From Paenibacillus oryzisoli (GTDB lineage: Bacteria; Bacillota; Bacilli; Paenibacillales; NBRC-103111), in the NCBI RefSeq assembly GCF_001653565.1, contig NZ_LYPB01000061.1, positions 356 through 59,681 of the forward strand: a stretch of 59,326 nt of DNA. The letters run 5' to 3'. Positions 43,384-53,197 of this stretch are shown one piece after another (positions within the stretch are counted from its first letter, which is position 1; each line of letters opens with the position of its first letter). The notes under the pieces are model-generated. The model did no database searches, was not told where the DNA came from, and saw only the letters and a program-made list of their open reading frames with translations. The position numbers and the translations under genes are program-made.

Positions 43384-45327
43384 ATGGAACACACGAGACG
43401 TATATATTCTGAATACAATGCTTGGCTGCAGCCAAAATTCTATCTAGCGTCTAAAGCTTTACGAATTCGTGCAGATTTCGATTTAGATTTTATCCATCAA
43501 GAATGTCATCTAGGTCTAATTCGTCTATGGGGAGAAATTCAAGATAGTGCTGCGTACACGCTGCAATTGAAAATGGATGACTTGGAGCCTGAGGCTTTTT
43601 CACTCACCCCTCTGATAAATGGGTTCGAGATCGCAGGCGGCAGTAAAACGGGGCTCTTATATGGTGTTTATCGCTTCCTTAATCGTCTTGCCGCTGGAGA
43701 AAACATAGAAAAAATACAAGAACGCTCCGCCCCCCAAGTGGACTATCGCATTATTAATCATTGGGACAACATGGATGGACACATTGAACGGGGGTATGCC
43801 GGTCATTCTTTCTTTTTCCACAATCATAAATTTGATTACGATGAAGAAAGAATCATCACGTATGCCCGAATGATGGCCTCCATCGGTATTAATGGGATTT
43901 GCATTAACAATGTGAATGTAAACAAAGTAAGCGCTGGTCTGATAGCCGAACCACATCTTTCTGACTTGGCTGAACTAGCTGCCCTATTTAGACCATTTGG
44001 CATCCGATTATTGGTATCCGTCCACTTCGATGCACCGATGATCGTTGGCGGGCTTACAACCTCTGATCCGCTGGACGCGGGAGTAAAGGAGTTTTGGCAA
44101 GCTCAATCCACGGTTGTATACACTAAGATCCCAGACTTTTTAGGTTATTTAGTGAAAGCGGATTCAGAATTTAGAGGCGGCCCCGAGGCCTTTGGACGAA
44201 CTCAGGCAGACGGTGCTAATACGATTGCCGCAGCGGTCGCTCCCTTTGGAGGGTTAGTCTTTTGGCGATGCTTTGTGTATAACTGCCAGCAGGACTGGCG
44301 AGACCAGCAAACCGATCGTCCGATGGCAGCTTATAAACATTTTCAGCCTCTGGATGGTACGTTTGATGAGAATGTCATTCTTCAAATTAAAAATGGACCT
44401 GTCGATTTTCAAACAAGAGAGCCCGTATCGCCTCTATTTTCAAGCCTTAAAAACACTCGCGAAGCTATTGAGTTTCAAATTGCTCAGGAATACACTGGCC
44501 AGCAAATCGACCTCTTCAGTCTGGCTGTTCAGTGGGAGGAAATTTTGACAACGGAAATTGACAAAGGCAAGCAATTGAAGAGCTTGTTTGGTCAAGAAAT
44601 CGTTGCGGTGACAGCGGTTACAAACACAGGCAATAATATGAACTGGACTGGGAACACCCTTGCACAGTGCAATCTGTATGCCTTCGGGAGAATCGCGTGG
44701 AATCCCGACCTTACTGCGAAAGAGCTGATTCGTGAGTGGATTCAGATCACGTTCGAAACAAATGAGCTCGGATGCCTAACGATGGAGGAGATGCTGCTTA
44801 CATCACGAGGGATTTACGAGAGCTATACAGCCCCACTTGGGATTGGTTTTATGGTAAACCCTAATTCTCACTACGGGCCTAATGTTGACGGCTATGAGTT
44901 CTCACATTGGGGGACGTATCATAGAGCAAGCTTTGATGCGATCGGTGTCGATCGAACTTCCAAAGGAACGGGATTTACACTGCAATATCCAGAGTCGCTG
45001 CAAAGGAAATATGACGATATCACAAGTTGTCCGGAGGAGCTTTTACTGTTTTTCCATCGTGTTCGTTACGACTACAAAATGAAAGACGGACGCACATTGC
45101 TTCAATATATGTATGATAGTCACTTTGAAGGTGCTCAGCAAGCTGAGGCCTTGTTACAAGCCTGGGAAACTCTGGAGAACCGAGTGCCACAGGAGACTTT
45201 TAACTCGGTGAAAGAGCGGCTTAAACGTCAACTTCGCAATGCTCGTGAGTGGCGAGATCAAGTAAATACGTATTTCTATCGCAAAACAGGCATTAACGAT
45301 GACAAGGGAAGGCAAATTTATATGTAA
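43384..45327 (+). CDS. aguA: Alpha-glucuronidase (GH67)
   Basis: Removes (methyl)glucuronic acid from aldouronic acids produced from glucuronoxylan; the enzyme has no signal peptide and is intracellular. The GH67 blocks are FLGYLVKADSEFRGGPEAFG (catalytic Glu), TQADGANTIAAAVAPFGGLVFWRCFVYNC and FDENVILQIKNGPVDFQTREPVSPLF (catalytic Asp region). At 647 residues it is slightly short of the 670-690 usual. The start follows GATAGAGGTGCACC. First gene of the operon with two permeases and a binding protein that would import aldouronates. Confidence 0.93.
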   Translation: MEHTRRIYSEYNAWLQPKFYLASKALRIRADFDLDFIHQECHLGLIRLWGEIQDSAAYTLQLKMDDLEPEAFSLTPLINGFEIAGGSKTGLLYGVYRFLNRLAAGENIEKIQERSAPQVDYRIINHWDNMDGHIERGYAGHSFFFHNHKFDYDEERIITYARMMASIGINGICINNVNVNKVSAGLIAEPHLSDLAELAALFRPFGIRLLVSVHFDAPMIVGGLTTSDPLDAGVKEFWQAQSTVVYTKIPDFLGYLVKADSEFRGGPEAFGRTQADGANTIAAAVAPFGGLVFWRCFVYNCQQDWRDQQTDRPMAAYKHFQPLDGTFDENVILQIKNGPVDFQTREPVSPLFSSLKNTREAIEFQIAQEYTGQQIDLFSLAVQWEEILTTEIDKGKQLKSLFGQEIVAVTAVTNTGNNMNWTGNTLAQCNLYAFGRIAWNPDLTAKELIREWIQITFETNELGCLTMEEMLLTSRGIYESYTAPLGIGFMVNPNSHYGPNVDGYEFSHWGTYHRASFDAIGVDRTSKGTGFTLQYPESLQRKYDDITSCPEELLLFFHRVRYDYKMKDGRTLLQYMYDSHFEGAQQAEALLQAWETLENRVPQETFNSVKERLKRQLRNAREWRDQVNTYFYRKTGINDDKGRQIYM

Positions 45328-45339
45328 GGCGGTCCGAAT

Positions 45340-46269
45340 ATGGTAATTACAAATAAGAGTCCATCCCTCAGGTACATGAAACGTTACTGGATACTCTACG
45401 TGATGTTGGTTCTCCCAATGGCCTTCTTTATCATTTTCCGTTACATACCTATGGGCTACATTCAAATTGCATTCAAAAATTATAGCATTGTAAAAAGCCC
45501 CTCGGAGATGGAATGGGCGGGAAATAATGGGTTCGAATATTTTATTCAAGCCTTCTCTAATCGCGACTTTCTGTATTCACTTCGAAACACCATCGGGCTT
45601 AACTTTCTTGACTTACTGTTCGGCTTCCCTGCACCTATTTTGCTGGCCATTCTCTTAAATGAGCTCGCTTTCAAACGTTTTAAACGATTCACTCAAACGA
45701 TTGTATATATGCCACACTTTTTATCATGGATTATCATTTCAGGTATGGCACTCCAGCTTTTTGCACCGACTACTGGACTTATCAACATCCTGCTAAATAA
45801 AATGGGCTTTGCCTCCATTCCATTTCTGAATGAACCTGGGCATTGGGTCGTCACCTACATTGTATTGGGCATATGGCAAAGCTGCGGGTGGAATACCATC
45901 ATCTATCTGGCAGCCATCACAGGGATCAACCCAGAATTGTACGAAGCCTCCTCGGTGGATGGAGCAAGTCGTTTGCGCAATATTTGGCACATTACGCTGC
46001 CAGGTCTTCGTCCTACGATCATTATTATGTTGATTCTAAGCCTTGGACGTATTTTGGGCAGTGAATTTGATAGACCTTACGCACTCAGCAATAAACTTGT
46101 CACAGAAGTTTCTAACGTTATTTCCATATTCGTATACAACAACGGTATTCGTGGTTTGCAATTCTCTCTCACCACTGCCGTCGGTATATTTCAGTCTGTC
46201 GTGTGCGTCATCTTTTTGTTTGCGGCAAACGCTTTGGCGAAAAAATTTGGCGAACGTGGCATCTGGTAG
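45340..46269 (+). CDS. ABC transporter permease (LplB type)
   Basis: A 309-residue permease of the LplB subgroup with six membrane segments: YWILYVMLVLPMAFFIIFRY, the periplasmic SLRNTIGLN, and the EAA loop LYEASSVDGASRLRNIWHITLPG. Starts 13 bp after the GH67 stop. With the next permease and lipoprotein it imports oligosaccharides, probably aldouronic acids by context. No ATPase gene is nearby; such systems usually share MsmX. Confidence 0.92.
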   Translation: MVITNKSPSLRYMKRYWILYVMLVLPMAFFIIFRYIPMGYIQIAFKNYSIVKSPSEMEWAGNNGFEYFIQAFSNRDFLYSLRNTIGLNFLDLLFGFPAPILLAILLNELAFKRFKRFTQTIVYMPHFLSWIIISGMALQLFAPTTGLINILLNKMGFASIPFLNEPGHWVVTYIVLGIWQSCGWNTIIYLAAITGINPELYEASSVDGASRLRNIWHITLPGLRPTIIIMLILSLGRILGSEFDRPYALSNKLVTEVSNVISIFVYNNGIRGLQFSLTTAVGIFQSVVCVIFLFAANALAKKFGERGIW

Positions 46270-46280
46270 GAGGCTGTAAC

Positions 46281-47150
46281 ATGATTAAATCAAGGGGTAC
46301 TAGATTTGGGGACTGGATTATCGCTTTCATTTGTTTCTTGTGTATTTTAATCTGTCTCCTGCCATTGTTGAATATATTGGCACGATCTCTCAGTTCTGCG
46401 AGTTCCTTGGTGAAAAATGAAGTTTTAATTCTGCCTGTAGGACTGAATTTCGATGCTTACTCAACAGTACTTGGCGATTCCAAATATACATGGGCTTTAT
46501 TGTGGACAGCCATACTGACCGTAATTACCACACTTTGGTCGATGTTCATGACGATTATGTGTGCCTACCCGCTTACCTATGACAACCTGAAGGGGAAAAA
46601 AATTCTCACAGCACTCATTATCTTTACGATGTATTTTAGTGCAGGTACAATCCCTACCTACTTACTATTGAAAGAGCTGCATCTGCTCAATAATCCCTTA
46701 GTATTGATTTTGCCCAACTGCATTAGTGTCTTTAATGTCATCATTATGCGCAGCTTCTTCTTCGGGATACCAGAGAGTCTTAGGGAATCCGCTGAAATCG
46801 ATGGTGCAGGACCTCTTCGGGTGCTCATCAATATCTATCTGCCGCTTTCCACTCCTGTGCTTGCGACACTGGCTCTCTTCTATGCGGTTGGCCGCTGGAA
46901 CGGGTTCTCTGATGCATTAATGTTTATGTCTAATAGAACCTACTTCCCTATACAATTATTGCTTTATAACATCCTTAATAGTGTCAGTAGTATTGAAGTG
47001 GCAACGCAGGAAGGCTTTTCAAGCCCAGGCCTGTCTGAAACGATTAAATCAGCAACCGTTATGTTTGCGACTGTACCTATTTTACTCATCTATCCATGGC
47101 TGCAGCGGTACTTTATCTCAGGCGTCACAATCGGGGCGGTAAAAGGTTAA
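46281..47150 (+). CDS. ABC transporter permease (YtcP type)
   Basis: A 289-residue second permease of the LplB/YtcP importer group. Segments: WIIAFICFLCILICLLPLLN, the NEA-type loop LRESAEIDGAGPLRVLINIYLPL, and FAVGRWNGFSDAL. The ATG at 46281 follows TAGGAGGCTGTAAC; the open frame extends to 46203 within the preceding gene without a ribosome binding site. C-terminal GAVKG is typical. Confidence 0.92.
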   Translation: MIKSRGTRFGDWIIAFICFLCILICLLPLLNILARSLSSASSLVKNEVLILPVGLNFDAYSTVLGDSKYTWALLWTAILTVITTLWSMFMTIMCAYPLTYDNLKGKKILTALIIFTMYFSAGTIPTYLLLKELHLLNNPLVLILPNCISVFNVIIMRSFFFGIPESLRESAEIDGAGPLRVLINIYLPLSTPVLATLALFYAVGRWNGFSDALMFMSNRTYFPIQLLLYNILNSVSSIEVATQEGFSSPGLSETIKSATVMFATVPILLIYPWLQRYFISGVTIGAVKG

Positions 47151-47223
47151 ATCTAACAAAGGATAGGAATTGGCTACGTCAATTTTTATAAAGGAATCCA
47201 AATATGAACTAGGAGGAACAACC

Positions 47224-48948
47224 GTGAAATTTCTCAAAGCATTGTCCGTTCTAGCGGTTAGTACTATTTTTGCTGGAGCACTTTCAGGATGTACAACGAA
47301 CGACAAACCAACGCCAACAGCCTCATCAGATCCAGTAACTTCATCAGCTCCATCAGCTTCAGCGACTAATGCGCCTAGCAACAACGCTGCACTAGAAAAA
47401 CTAGGTCTCGATGCCAATCTCAAATTCAAGGAAGCTCGTAAGATCAAAGTAGAGATTTATGATCGTGGTAATCCCGGGGGAACCAAACCAGAGAACAATT
47501 TCTATACCAAATATATTAAAGACGGCATGCTGCGTGACCACAATGTAGACGTTACTTTTGTACCTGTACCGCGTTGGACAGAGGGTGAGGCTATTAACAA
47601 CCTCCTGGCAGGGAATCAAGCGCCGGATATCAGTCTTACCTACTCTTATCCAACCATCCAAACGTACGCCAACATGGGCGGTGTTCTTGACCTAAGTCCC
47701 CTTCTCAAAGATAACAAAGATCTTCTGCCAGACATGTGGAAATACTTAACGGAAGCCAACATCTATTGGGACAAGGATCCTAGCAAAGGAACCTTATGGG
47801 CAATAGAATCTCGTCTGAACACCCTTAACCGCACGAATACCTTTGTGCGCGAGGATTGGTTAAAGAAACTCAATCTTCAAGCTCCAAAAACGTTGCCAGA
47901 ATTTGAAAGCATGTTAAAAGCATTTAAAGACAACGCGTCCACACTCCTGGGAAAAGATGCCGACAAGATAATTCCTTTTTCCACGAGCTTTGACGTCGGT
48001 TGGCGTACAGATCATTTGACTGCGGCCTATGCGCCCAATAATATAACGGACAAGGACATCTACACGCACGACTTTGACGATCGTCGTTTCCTCTATCCGA
48101 ACTATAAAGAAGGCATAAAAACGTTAAATAAATGGTATAACCAAGGTCTAGTGTGGAAGGATTTCTCACTTTACCCTGCCGGAGATAAAACGGAAGATAA
48201 TCTCATGAAAGCAGGCTACGTTGGCGCATTTATGCACAACTGGGATTATCCATATCGTAACGGAGCTGACAGCATTCAGACAGGCCTTCAGAAGCTTGTT
48301 GGCCCAGATGCAGCCTATATTGCGGTTGAACCATTTGCCAATGAAGCCGGCGTTTACAAGAAATTTTTATCAGGTCCTGTTGACCGTAAAATATTTTTCC
48401 CAGCTACAAACAAAGAACCAGTTGCTTCTCTACTCTATCTAAATTGGATTTCCAAGCTTGATAATCGCGTATTCCTGCAATTTGGAGAAGAAGGTGTAAC
48501 TCGTCAAACGATGCCTGACGGTTCTGTGAAGACAATTGCAGCAACAGGCGAAAAGATTATGAACTCCCCAGCAAACATCGACTACACGATCACAAGCAAC
48601 GGTCTTGACCTTGGCGATCCGGCTAAGACAGTCAAGTCAATTGCCAACGGATATGCGGGTATTGATGCCAAATATATTGAGAAAGCGAATCAAATTACAA
48701 CGCATGATGGTCGCGTAGGCAAAAATGCCAATGTGGGTGCTATTAAGGCAGAAAACGGACAAGGTCAAGCTCTTAAAGAAAAACGTGATACACTCTTGAA
48801 CAAGGCTGTTGTGGCACCTGTTGACAAGTTTGACGCTGTATATGACGCAGGCATGAAAGATTACCTTAATTCAGGCGGTCAAGCAATTATCGACGAGCGA
48901 ACAGCGGCATGGGAGAAATCGTTCGGAAAAGAAACAACGCTGAAATAG
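47224..48948 (+). CDS. Extracellular solute-binding lipoprotein (LplA type)
   Basis: A 574-residue sugar-binding lipoprotein starting at GTG, after CTAGGAGGAACAACC; the frame extends 18 codons further without support. Signal peptide VKFLKALSVLAVSTIFAGAL, lipobox ALSGC, a Ser/Thr/Pro-rich linker, and LplA-family blocks (LLAGNQAPDISLTYSYPTIQ, LWAIESRLNTLNRTNTFVRE). It catches the oligosaccharide for the two permeases. A strong hairpin follows its stop. Confidence 0.92.
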   Translation: MKFLKALSVLAVSTIFAGALSGCTTNDKPTPTASSDPVTSSAPSASATNAPSNNAALEKLGLDANLKFKEARKIKVEIYDRGNPGGTKPENNFYTKYIKDGMLRDHNVDVTFVPVPRWTEGEAINNLLAGNQAPDISLTYSYPTIQTYANMGGVLDLSPLLKDNKDLLPDMWKYLTEANIYWDKDPSKGTLWAIESRLNTLNRTNTFVREDWLKKLNLQAPKTLPEFESMLKAFKDNASTLLGKDADKIIPFSTSFDVGWRTDHLTAAYAPNNITDKDIYTHDFDDRRFLYPNYKEGIKTLNKWYNQGLVWKDFSLYPAGDKTEDNLMKAGYVGAFMHNWDYPYRNGADSIQTGLQKLVGPDAAYIAVEPFANEAGVYKKFLSGPVDRKIFFPATNKEPVASLLYLNWISKLDNRVFLQFGEEGVTRQTMPDGSVKTIAATGEKIMNSPANIDYTITSNGLDLGDPAKTVKSIANGYAGIDAKYIEKANQITTHDGRVGKNANVGAIKAENGQGQALKEKRDTLLNKAVVAPVDKFDAVYDAGMKDYLNSGGQAIIDERTAAWEKSFGKETTLK

Positions 48949-48964
48949 CATTCTTAAGATTGAT

Positions 48965-49002
48965 AAGCCCAGAGGCTTGCGCATGCAAGCCTCTGGGCTT
49001 TT
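48965..49002 (+). terminator. Hairpin terminator between binding protein and GH2 genes
   Basis: AAGCCCAGAGGCTTG and CAAGCCTCTGGGCTT form a 15-bp perfect stem around CGCATG, followed by TT. The T tract is short, so partial read-through into the GH2 gene or RNA 3'-end stabilisation is possible. Confidence 0.75.
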
Positions 49003-49021
49003 ATGGAGGCATGGGATTCGT

Positions 49022-51472
49022 ATGCAACTTTTGAATGATGGTTGGCAGTTTGCAAAAGGGGAACCTGGCGAGTTTGTACCCGTCAGCGTTCCTCACGACT
49101 GGTTAATTGGAGATACCAACAATTTGTACAAAGATGACATTGGCTGGTACAAGCGTGATCTAGACGCAAGTCATGTGAAAAACGGACAGCATCTTTTCAT
49201 CCGCTTTGATGGCGTATATATGAACAGCACGTTGTTTGTTAACGACAAAGAGGTGGGGCAATGGAAATACGGATATACCTCTTTTGAATTTGAAATTACC
49301 GATTTTATTAACAAAGACAGCATAAATACCTTGGTGCTCAAAGTCGTCCATCAAGCGCCGAACTCGCGCTGGTATACAGGGGCGGGCATATATCGAGATG
49401 TGTTTCTGATTATCAAAAATGCTTGTCATTTTGTATCTGACGGCATCTATATCACTACACGCAAAGTGGACGGTCAGTGGAGTTACGAAGTAAATGTGGA
49501 AGTAGAAACCGAAGGAAGGCCTTATCAGGTTCGACACACGCTTTTAGAAAGGGATGACGAAATCGTCGAGTGGGACGTTGAACATCCTAAGCTCTACACC
49601 TTGCGAAGTGAACTCTCTGTTAACGATGAGATCACAGATACCATAGATACCCGCTTTGGCTTTAGGACGATCGAGTTTACGACAGATCGGGGATTCTTCC
49701 TTAACGGCAGGCATGTCAAGTTAAATGGTGTCTGCCTTCATCACGATCTCGGCGGTTTGGGAGCGGCTGTTTACCCCGACGCCATTCGCAGGCAGCTTGC
49801 GATATTCCGTAAAATGGGCGTCAATGCCATCCGTGCAGCTCACAATCCGCCCGCTAGCGTTTTTAACGATATTGCCGATGAAATGGGTTTTCTTGTCATG
49901 AGTGAAATATTCGACGTTTGGAAACGTCCTAAAACGAAACATGACTACGCGAATTTCTTTGAAGAATGGGCAGAAAAGGATATGGCCTCTTGGATTCGCC
50001 GAGATCGCAACCACCCTTCCATTATCATGTGGAGCGTTGGCAACGAAGTTTATGATACGCATGCAGACGCAGAGTCTGGCAAAGTAACCATGACTTACCT
50101 CATGGAATTGGTGAAAAAACATGATCCCCATGGTCATGCTCCTGCTACTTTATGCTCCAACTACATGCCTTGGGAAAACACGCAAAAGTGCGCCGACGTT
50201 ATCAAATTAATCGGATATAACTACGCTGAGCCATTATACGAAAAACATCATGCTGCTCATCCGGATTGGATCATCTATGGCAGCGAGACTTGTTCCACGG
50301 TGCAAAGTCGAGGCATTTATCATTTTCCACTATCCAAATCAATCTTAGCTGACGATGACCTGCAATGTTCGGCTCTCGGCAACAGCTCCACAAGTTGGGG
50401 AGCCAAAAACGTAGAAACATGTATCCAAGCAGATGCAGATAAGCCTTTCTCTCTTGGACAGTTTATTTGGGCGGGTCAGGACTACCTTGGCGAGCCAACT
50501 CCTTACCACACCAAGAACACCTATCTTGGACATGTAGATACAGCAGGCTTTCCAAAAGATTCATTCTACTTATTTAAAGCGGCATGGACCGACTATCGAA
50601 AAGCGCCCTTCGTCCATCTGTATCCGTACTGGGATTTTTCGGAAGGCCAGATCATTGACGTAAGAGTCTGCTCCAACGCTCCTCAAGTCGAATTGTTTGT
50701 CAATGAGGAGAGTCAAGGTATTGTACCGCTGGATCACGATAAAATCGTTGCAGATTGGCAAATTAAATATCGCACTGGAACGCTCCGCGCCGTGGCTTAC
50801 GATGGCAATGGCGAACAGATTGCAACGCAGAGCAGGACCTCTTTTGGTGATGCTGTGAAGCTGCAGCTAGAGAACGAAATTATAGGGGAGCTTATTTTCA
50901 CAACGATTACAGCCTTAGATTTGCAAGGGAATCCCGTTGACAATGCCAACTGTCGTGTCCAGGTGTCCGTCGAGAACGGAACACTGCTTGCACTGGATAA
51001 TGGTGATGCTACCGACTATGACCAGTACCAGACGAACTCCAGGCGACTATTTAGCGGGAAGTTGCTGGCCATTGTAAAGCGGGTTGGTCGTAGAGCTCCT
51101 GTCGTTCGTGCATTATTGGATCAGCGTGAAGTGCCTATTCGTAAAATTGAATTATCAATGGACGGTTACCATGTGAGTGCAAAGACGTTTCCAGAACATG
51201 CAACTTATAGCGACTTATACTGGCGGGTCACAGATTCTGCTGGCATTGATAGCCAGTTGGCTACGATTGTGGTAGCTGAAGATGGACAAACCGCAACCAT
51301 CAAGCCTAGGGGAGACGGTGAAGTTTTTGTCCGTTGTTCCCCTAAAAACGGCGGCAATCATTTTGCTTTTATCTCGATGATTACCCTAGAAATTCAAGGT
51401 CTAGGAAAGCCATTTATGAATCCTTATGAGTTCATATCTGCCGGACTTTACAATGCTAGCCAATGGCAATGA
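49022..51472 (+). CDS. GH2 glycoside hydrolase (beta-galactosidase-like), N-terminal part of a frameshifted gene
   Basis: First 816 residues of a family GH2 enzyme, cytoplasmic. The start at 49022 follows TGGAGG; the longer frame lies in the hairpin. N-terminal jelly roll (WYTGAGIYRDVFL), immunoglobulin-like domain, TIM barrel with NHPSIIMWSVGNEV (E342, acid/base) and GSETCS (E422, nucleophile), and a C-terminal Ig domain (HLYPYWDFSEGQIIDVRV). The reading frame stops at TGA 51470-51472 after GLYNASQWQ, while the family continues into NGNERGVA, which is present one frame over. The catalytic domain is intact, so a truncated active product is possible. Confidence 0.88.
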   Translation: MQLLNDGWQFAKGEPGEFVPVSVPHDWLIGDTNNLYKDDIGWYKRDLDASHVKNGQHLFIRFDGVYMNSTLFVNDKEVGQWKYGYTSFEFEITDFINKDSINTLVLKVVHQAPNSRWYTGAGIYRDVFLIIKNACHFVSDGIYITTRKVDGQWSYEVNVEVETEGRPYQVRHTLLERDDEIVEWDVEHPKLYTLRSELSVNDEITDTIDTRFGFRTIEFTTDRGFFLNGRHVKLNGVCLHHDLGGLGAAVYPDAIRRQLAIFRKMGVNAIRAAHNPPASVFNDIADEMGFLVMSEIFDVWKRPKTKHDYANFFEEWAEKDMASWIRRDRNHPSIIMWSVGNEVYDTHADAESGKVTMTYLMELVKKHDPHGHAPATLCSNYMPWENTQKCADVIKLIGYNYAEPLYEKHHAAHPDWIIYGSETCSTVQSRGIYHFPLSKSILADDDLQCSALGNSSTSWGAKNVETCIQADADKPFSLGQFIWAGQDYLGEPTPYHTKNTYLGHVDTAGFPKDSFYLFKAAWTDYRKAPFVHLYPYWDFSEGQIIDVRVCSNAPQVELFVNEESQGIVPLDHDKIVADWQIKYRTGTLRAVAYDGNGEQIATQSRTSFGDAVKLQLENEIIGELIFTTITALDLQGNPVDNANCRVQVSVENGTLLALDNGDATDYDQYQTNSRRLFSGKLLAIVKRVGRRAPVVRALLDQREVPIRKIELSMDGYHVSAKTFPEHATYSDLYWRVTDSAGIDSQLATIVVAEDGQTATIKPRGDGEVFVRCSPKNGGNHFAFISMITLEIQGLGKPFMNPYEFISAGLYNASQWQ

Positions 51473-52163
51473 GCGTGGCGTAGCTACGTTAAGAGATGGC
51501 GAAAGTCATGTCGGCTTTCAAAACTTAGACTTTGGAGATTACGGGTCGGATGAAATCACGTTACCTCTATTCCCTTTGAGTAAAGAACCTTTTACTTTTG
51601 AAATTTGGGAGGGAATGCCTTTGAAGGGCGGCCAGCCTCTCACCACCATCCACTACGATAAAGGTTCAATTTGGAATACTTACCAAGAGGTGATCTGTAA
51701 GCTCCCGAGTAGGTTGATCGGTGTAACTACCTTATGTCTTGTGTTTAGCCAAAAGGTACACATCAAAGGCTTTACCTTTTCCCGGTATCAAAAGGCGTTC
51801 CAAAAATTGAAAGCCACTGAAGTTTCAACAGTGTATGGCGATTGCTTTACCATTCGAGAGGATACGATTGAACAGATAGGGAATAACGTATCGCTCGTAT
51901 ACGATAATATGGACTTCGGTGAATTAGGCGCAAGACAAATTGAAATTTGCTGGCGTTCACGTATAGAACAAAATTCGATACAGCTTGTGTTTACTGATAA
52001 TGGCCAGCGTGAAATCAGACAAATGATCGAAGTGGCAAGCTGTGCGGATTACACCAGTGCTGTGTTCAAACTAGACGAAACGATTACCGGCAAAAATACC
52101 GTGTCGCTCATTTTTCTTCCCGGCTGCAACATCGACATGGGATGGGTTCGATTTATTAAGTAG
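51426..52163 (+). pseudogene. C-terminal part of the GH2 gene, out of frame
   Basis: This 245-residue frame has no ribosome binding site of its own and begins inside the GH2 gene. From NGNERGVATLRDGESHVGFQ onward it shows two carbohydrate-binding-like modules (FGDYGSDEITLPLFPLS, then MDFGELGARQIEICWRS) found at the end of longer GH2 enzymes. Removing one of the two C at 51460-51461 joins both frames into about 1046 residues, reading GLYNASNGNERGVA. A one-base insertion or a sequencing error is the likely cause. Confidence 0.82.
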
Positions 52164-52176
52164 GTTTGGAGACGCC

Positions 52177-52220
52177 AAGAGGAGGATGCCACATTGTGGC
52201 TTATGGGGCATCCTCCTCTT
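52177..52220 (+). terminator. Rho-independent terminator of the GH2 operon
   Basis: AAGAGGAGGATGCC pairs perfectly (14 bp) with GGCATCCTCCTCTT. The T tract is weak (CTTCTC) but the stem is very stable. Confidence 0.75.
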
Positions 52221-52242
52221 CTCACTTCTCATATAAAAACAG

Positions 52243-52268
52243 AAAAAAACCCTATATATCAAGGGTTT
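52243..52268 (-). terminator. Orphan tRNA-operon terminator displaced by the element
   Basis: AAACCCT and AGGGTTT form a hairpin with a T run on the minus strand. It lies just past the stranded tRNA 3' fragment and resembles the terminator at 58848-58872 that now follows the intact tRNA-Leu, so it is the original host terminator. Confidence 0.7.
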
Positions 52269-52280
52269 CATGTTGTAAAT

Positions 52281-52336
52281 CTGGGATGCGGTCGGAGGGA
52301 TTTGAACCCTCACGCCTTGTGAGCGCCACCCCCTCA
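52281..52336 (-). repeat. Left attachment site: 3' half of tRNA-Leu
   Basis: These 56 bases repeat 58876-58931 with two differences (52296, 52310). They correspond to the tRNA-Leu 3' half from the anticodon loop through variable arm, T-arm and acceptor, without the 5' half. The last 26 bases are identical in both copies, ending in the anticodon, and are the likely crossover region. Confidence 0.88.
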
Positions 52337-52456
52337 ATGTCGAGTGGAACGTTATTTATAGTTAACTATGATGCCTGAGAAGCCTTTACCATCAAGCTTC
52401 TTGGGTATTCTTATATTCTCTAGTTTTCTTTTGTTCAGGCTAGTTATTCCGAGTTT

Positions 52457-52475
52457 GTTGCCAAATATGTTGCCA
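52457..52475. repeat. Left arm-type integrase site (direct repeats)
   Basis: GTTGCCAA at 52457 and GTTGCCA at 52469, 12 bp apart, about 120 bp inside the left end. The same pair occurs near the right end at 58776 and 58787. Confidence 0.55.
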
Positions 52476-52529
52476 TTTTTCTTTACCAATCTGTATAACT
52501 GTTGAACCTTTATTTTATTAAAATCATTG

Positions 52530-52724
52530 TTAAAGATGAATAATTGGGAGTAGGCTAACCAAAAGAAAGAAAATAACCAAACCAAGAAAAACAACCAAGA
52601 ATCCAATTAGAACGTTAACCCAAAATGGACGTTCCTGCACATTTTTATTGTTTATCATCATATCTATTTTTGTTTCAACCCGAATCATGCGTTCCTTTAA
52701 TTCTTGGATTTCTTTTTCATCCAT
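52530..52724 (-). CDS. XhlA-like membrane protein
   Basis: A 64-residue protein: N-terminal coiled coil (EIQELKERMIRVETKIDMMI) and one C-terminal membrane segment (VLIGFLVVFLGLVIFFLLVS). This is the plan of XhlA-type proteins of phage lysis cassettes, which tether the holin/lysin system. The start follows a very strong AGAAGGAGAAAGTA. No holin or amidase gene is adjacent, so it may be a relic or a superinfection/host-membrane factor. From 52725 to 53166 no gene is supported; the DNA at 52880-53110 reads like a decayed coding stretch with several stops. Confidence 0.75.
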   Translation of the reverse strand: MDEKEIQELKERMIRVETKIDMMINNKNVQERPFWVNVLIGFLVVFLGLVIFFLLVSLLPIIHL

Positions 52725-53166
52725 TACTTTCTCCTTCTAACCATGCTTTTTCATAATTTAATCTGATTTCCCATAATAAGGATAATTATACCATCTACGT
52801 TTCGTATTGCCTAGCCGAGTAGAACAGTTGCACCCCTATATTGAAGAATGTCTTATGCCTTTTATGCGAAACATACCCCCACTATTTTCTTTTATTCATT
52901 GATTGAACTCCTATCTCCATTTGAAAAGGATTGTAACCTCAGAACGATTGCAAATGGTATTGATGTTAATCTATCGCTATCGCATTTCAACAAATAGAGC
53001 AGACTGGATGACTTCATCAATGTACGCACCTTAAAATGATTCAGTGTGACCGCTCGTCTTAAAAAGTAGACCACAATCCATATGGGAATATTGCCTCTTC
53101 TTGATGAACTGCATGGAAAACTCTATTTGATTCACCCTCCGTATGACTTAGCATTTAGGCATAATA

Positions 53167-53190
53167 AAAACCTGCCTTCTAAGCAGGTTT
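53167..53190 (-). terminator. Rho-independent terminator of the lipoprotein gene
   Basis: AAACCTGC pairs with GCAGGTTT around CTTCTAA-type loop, with A residues on the plus strand giving a T run for the leftward gene. Confidence 0.75.
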
Positions 53191-53197
53191 ACCAATT

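Noticed and set aside
52352..52606. 84-residue minus-strand open frame next to the XhlA-like gene
   Set aside because: It begins inside the XhlA-like gene, which has a very strong ribosome binding site in another frame, and covers the arm-type repeats.
52880..53110. Decayed coding-like stretch in the element
   Set aside because: Several stops in every frame and no family recognised; only noted as possible remnant.
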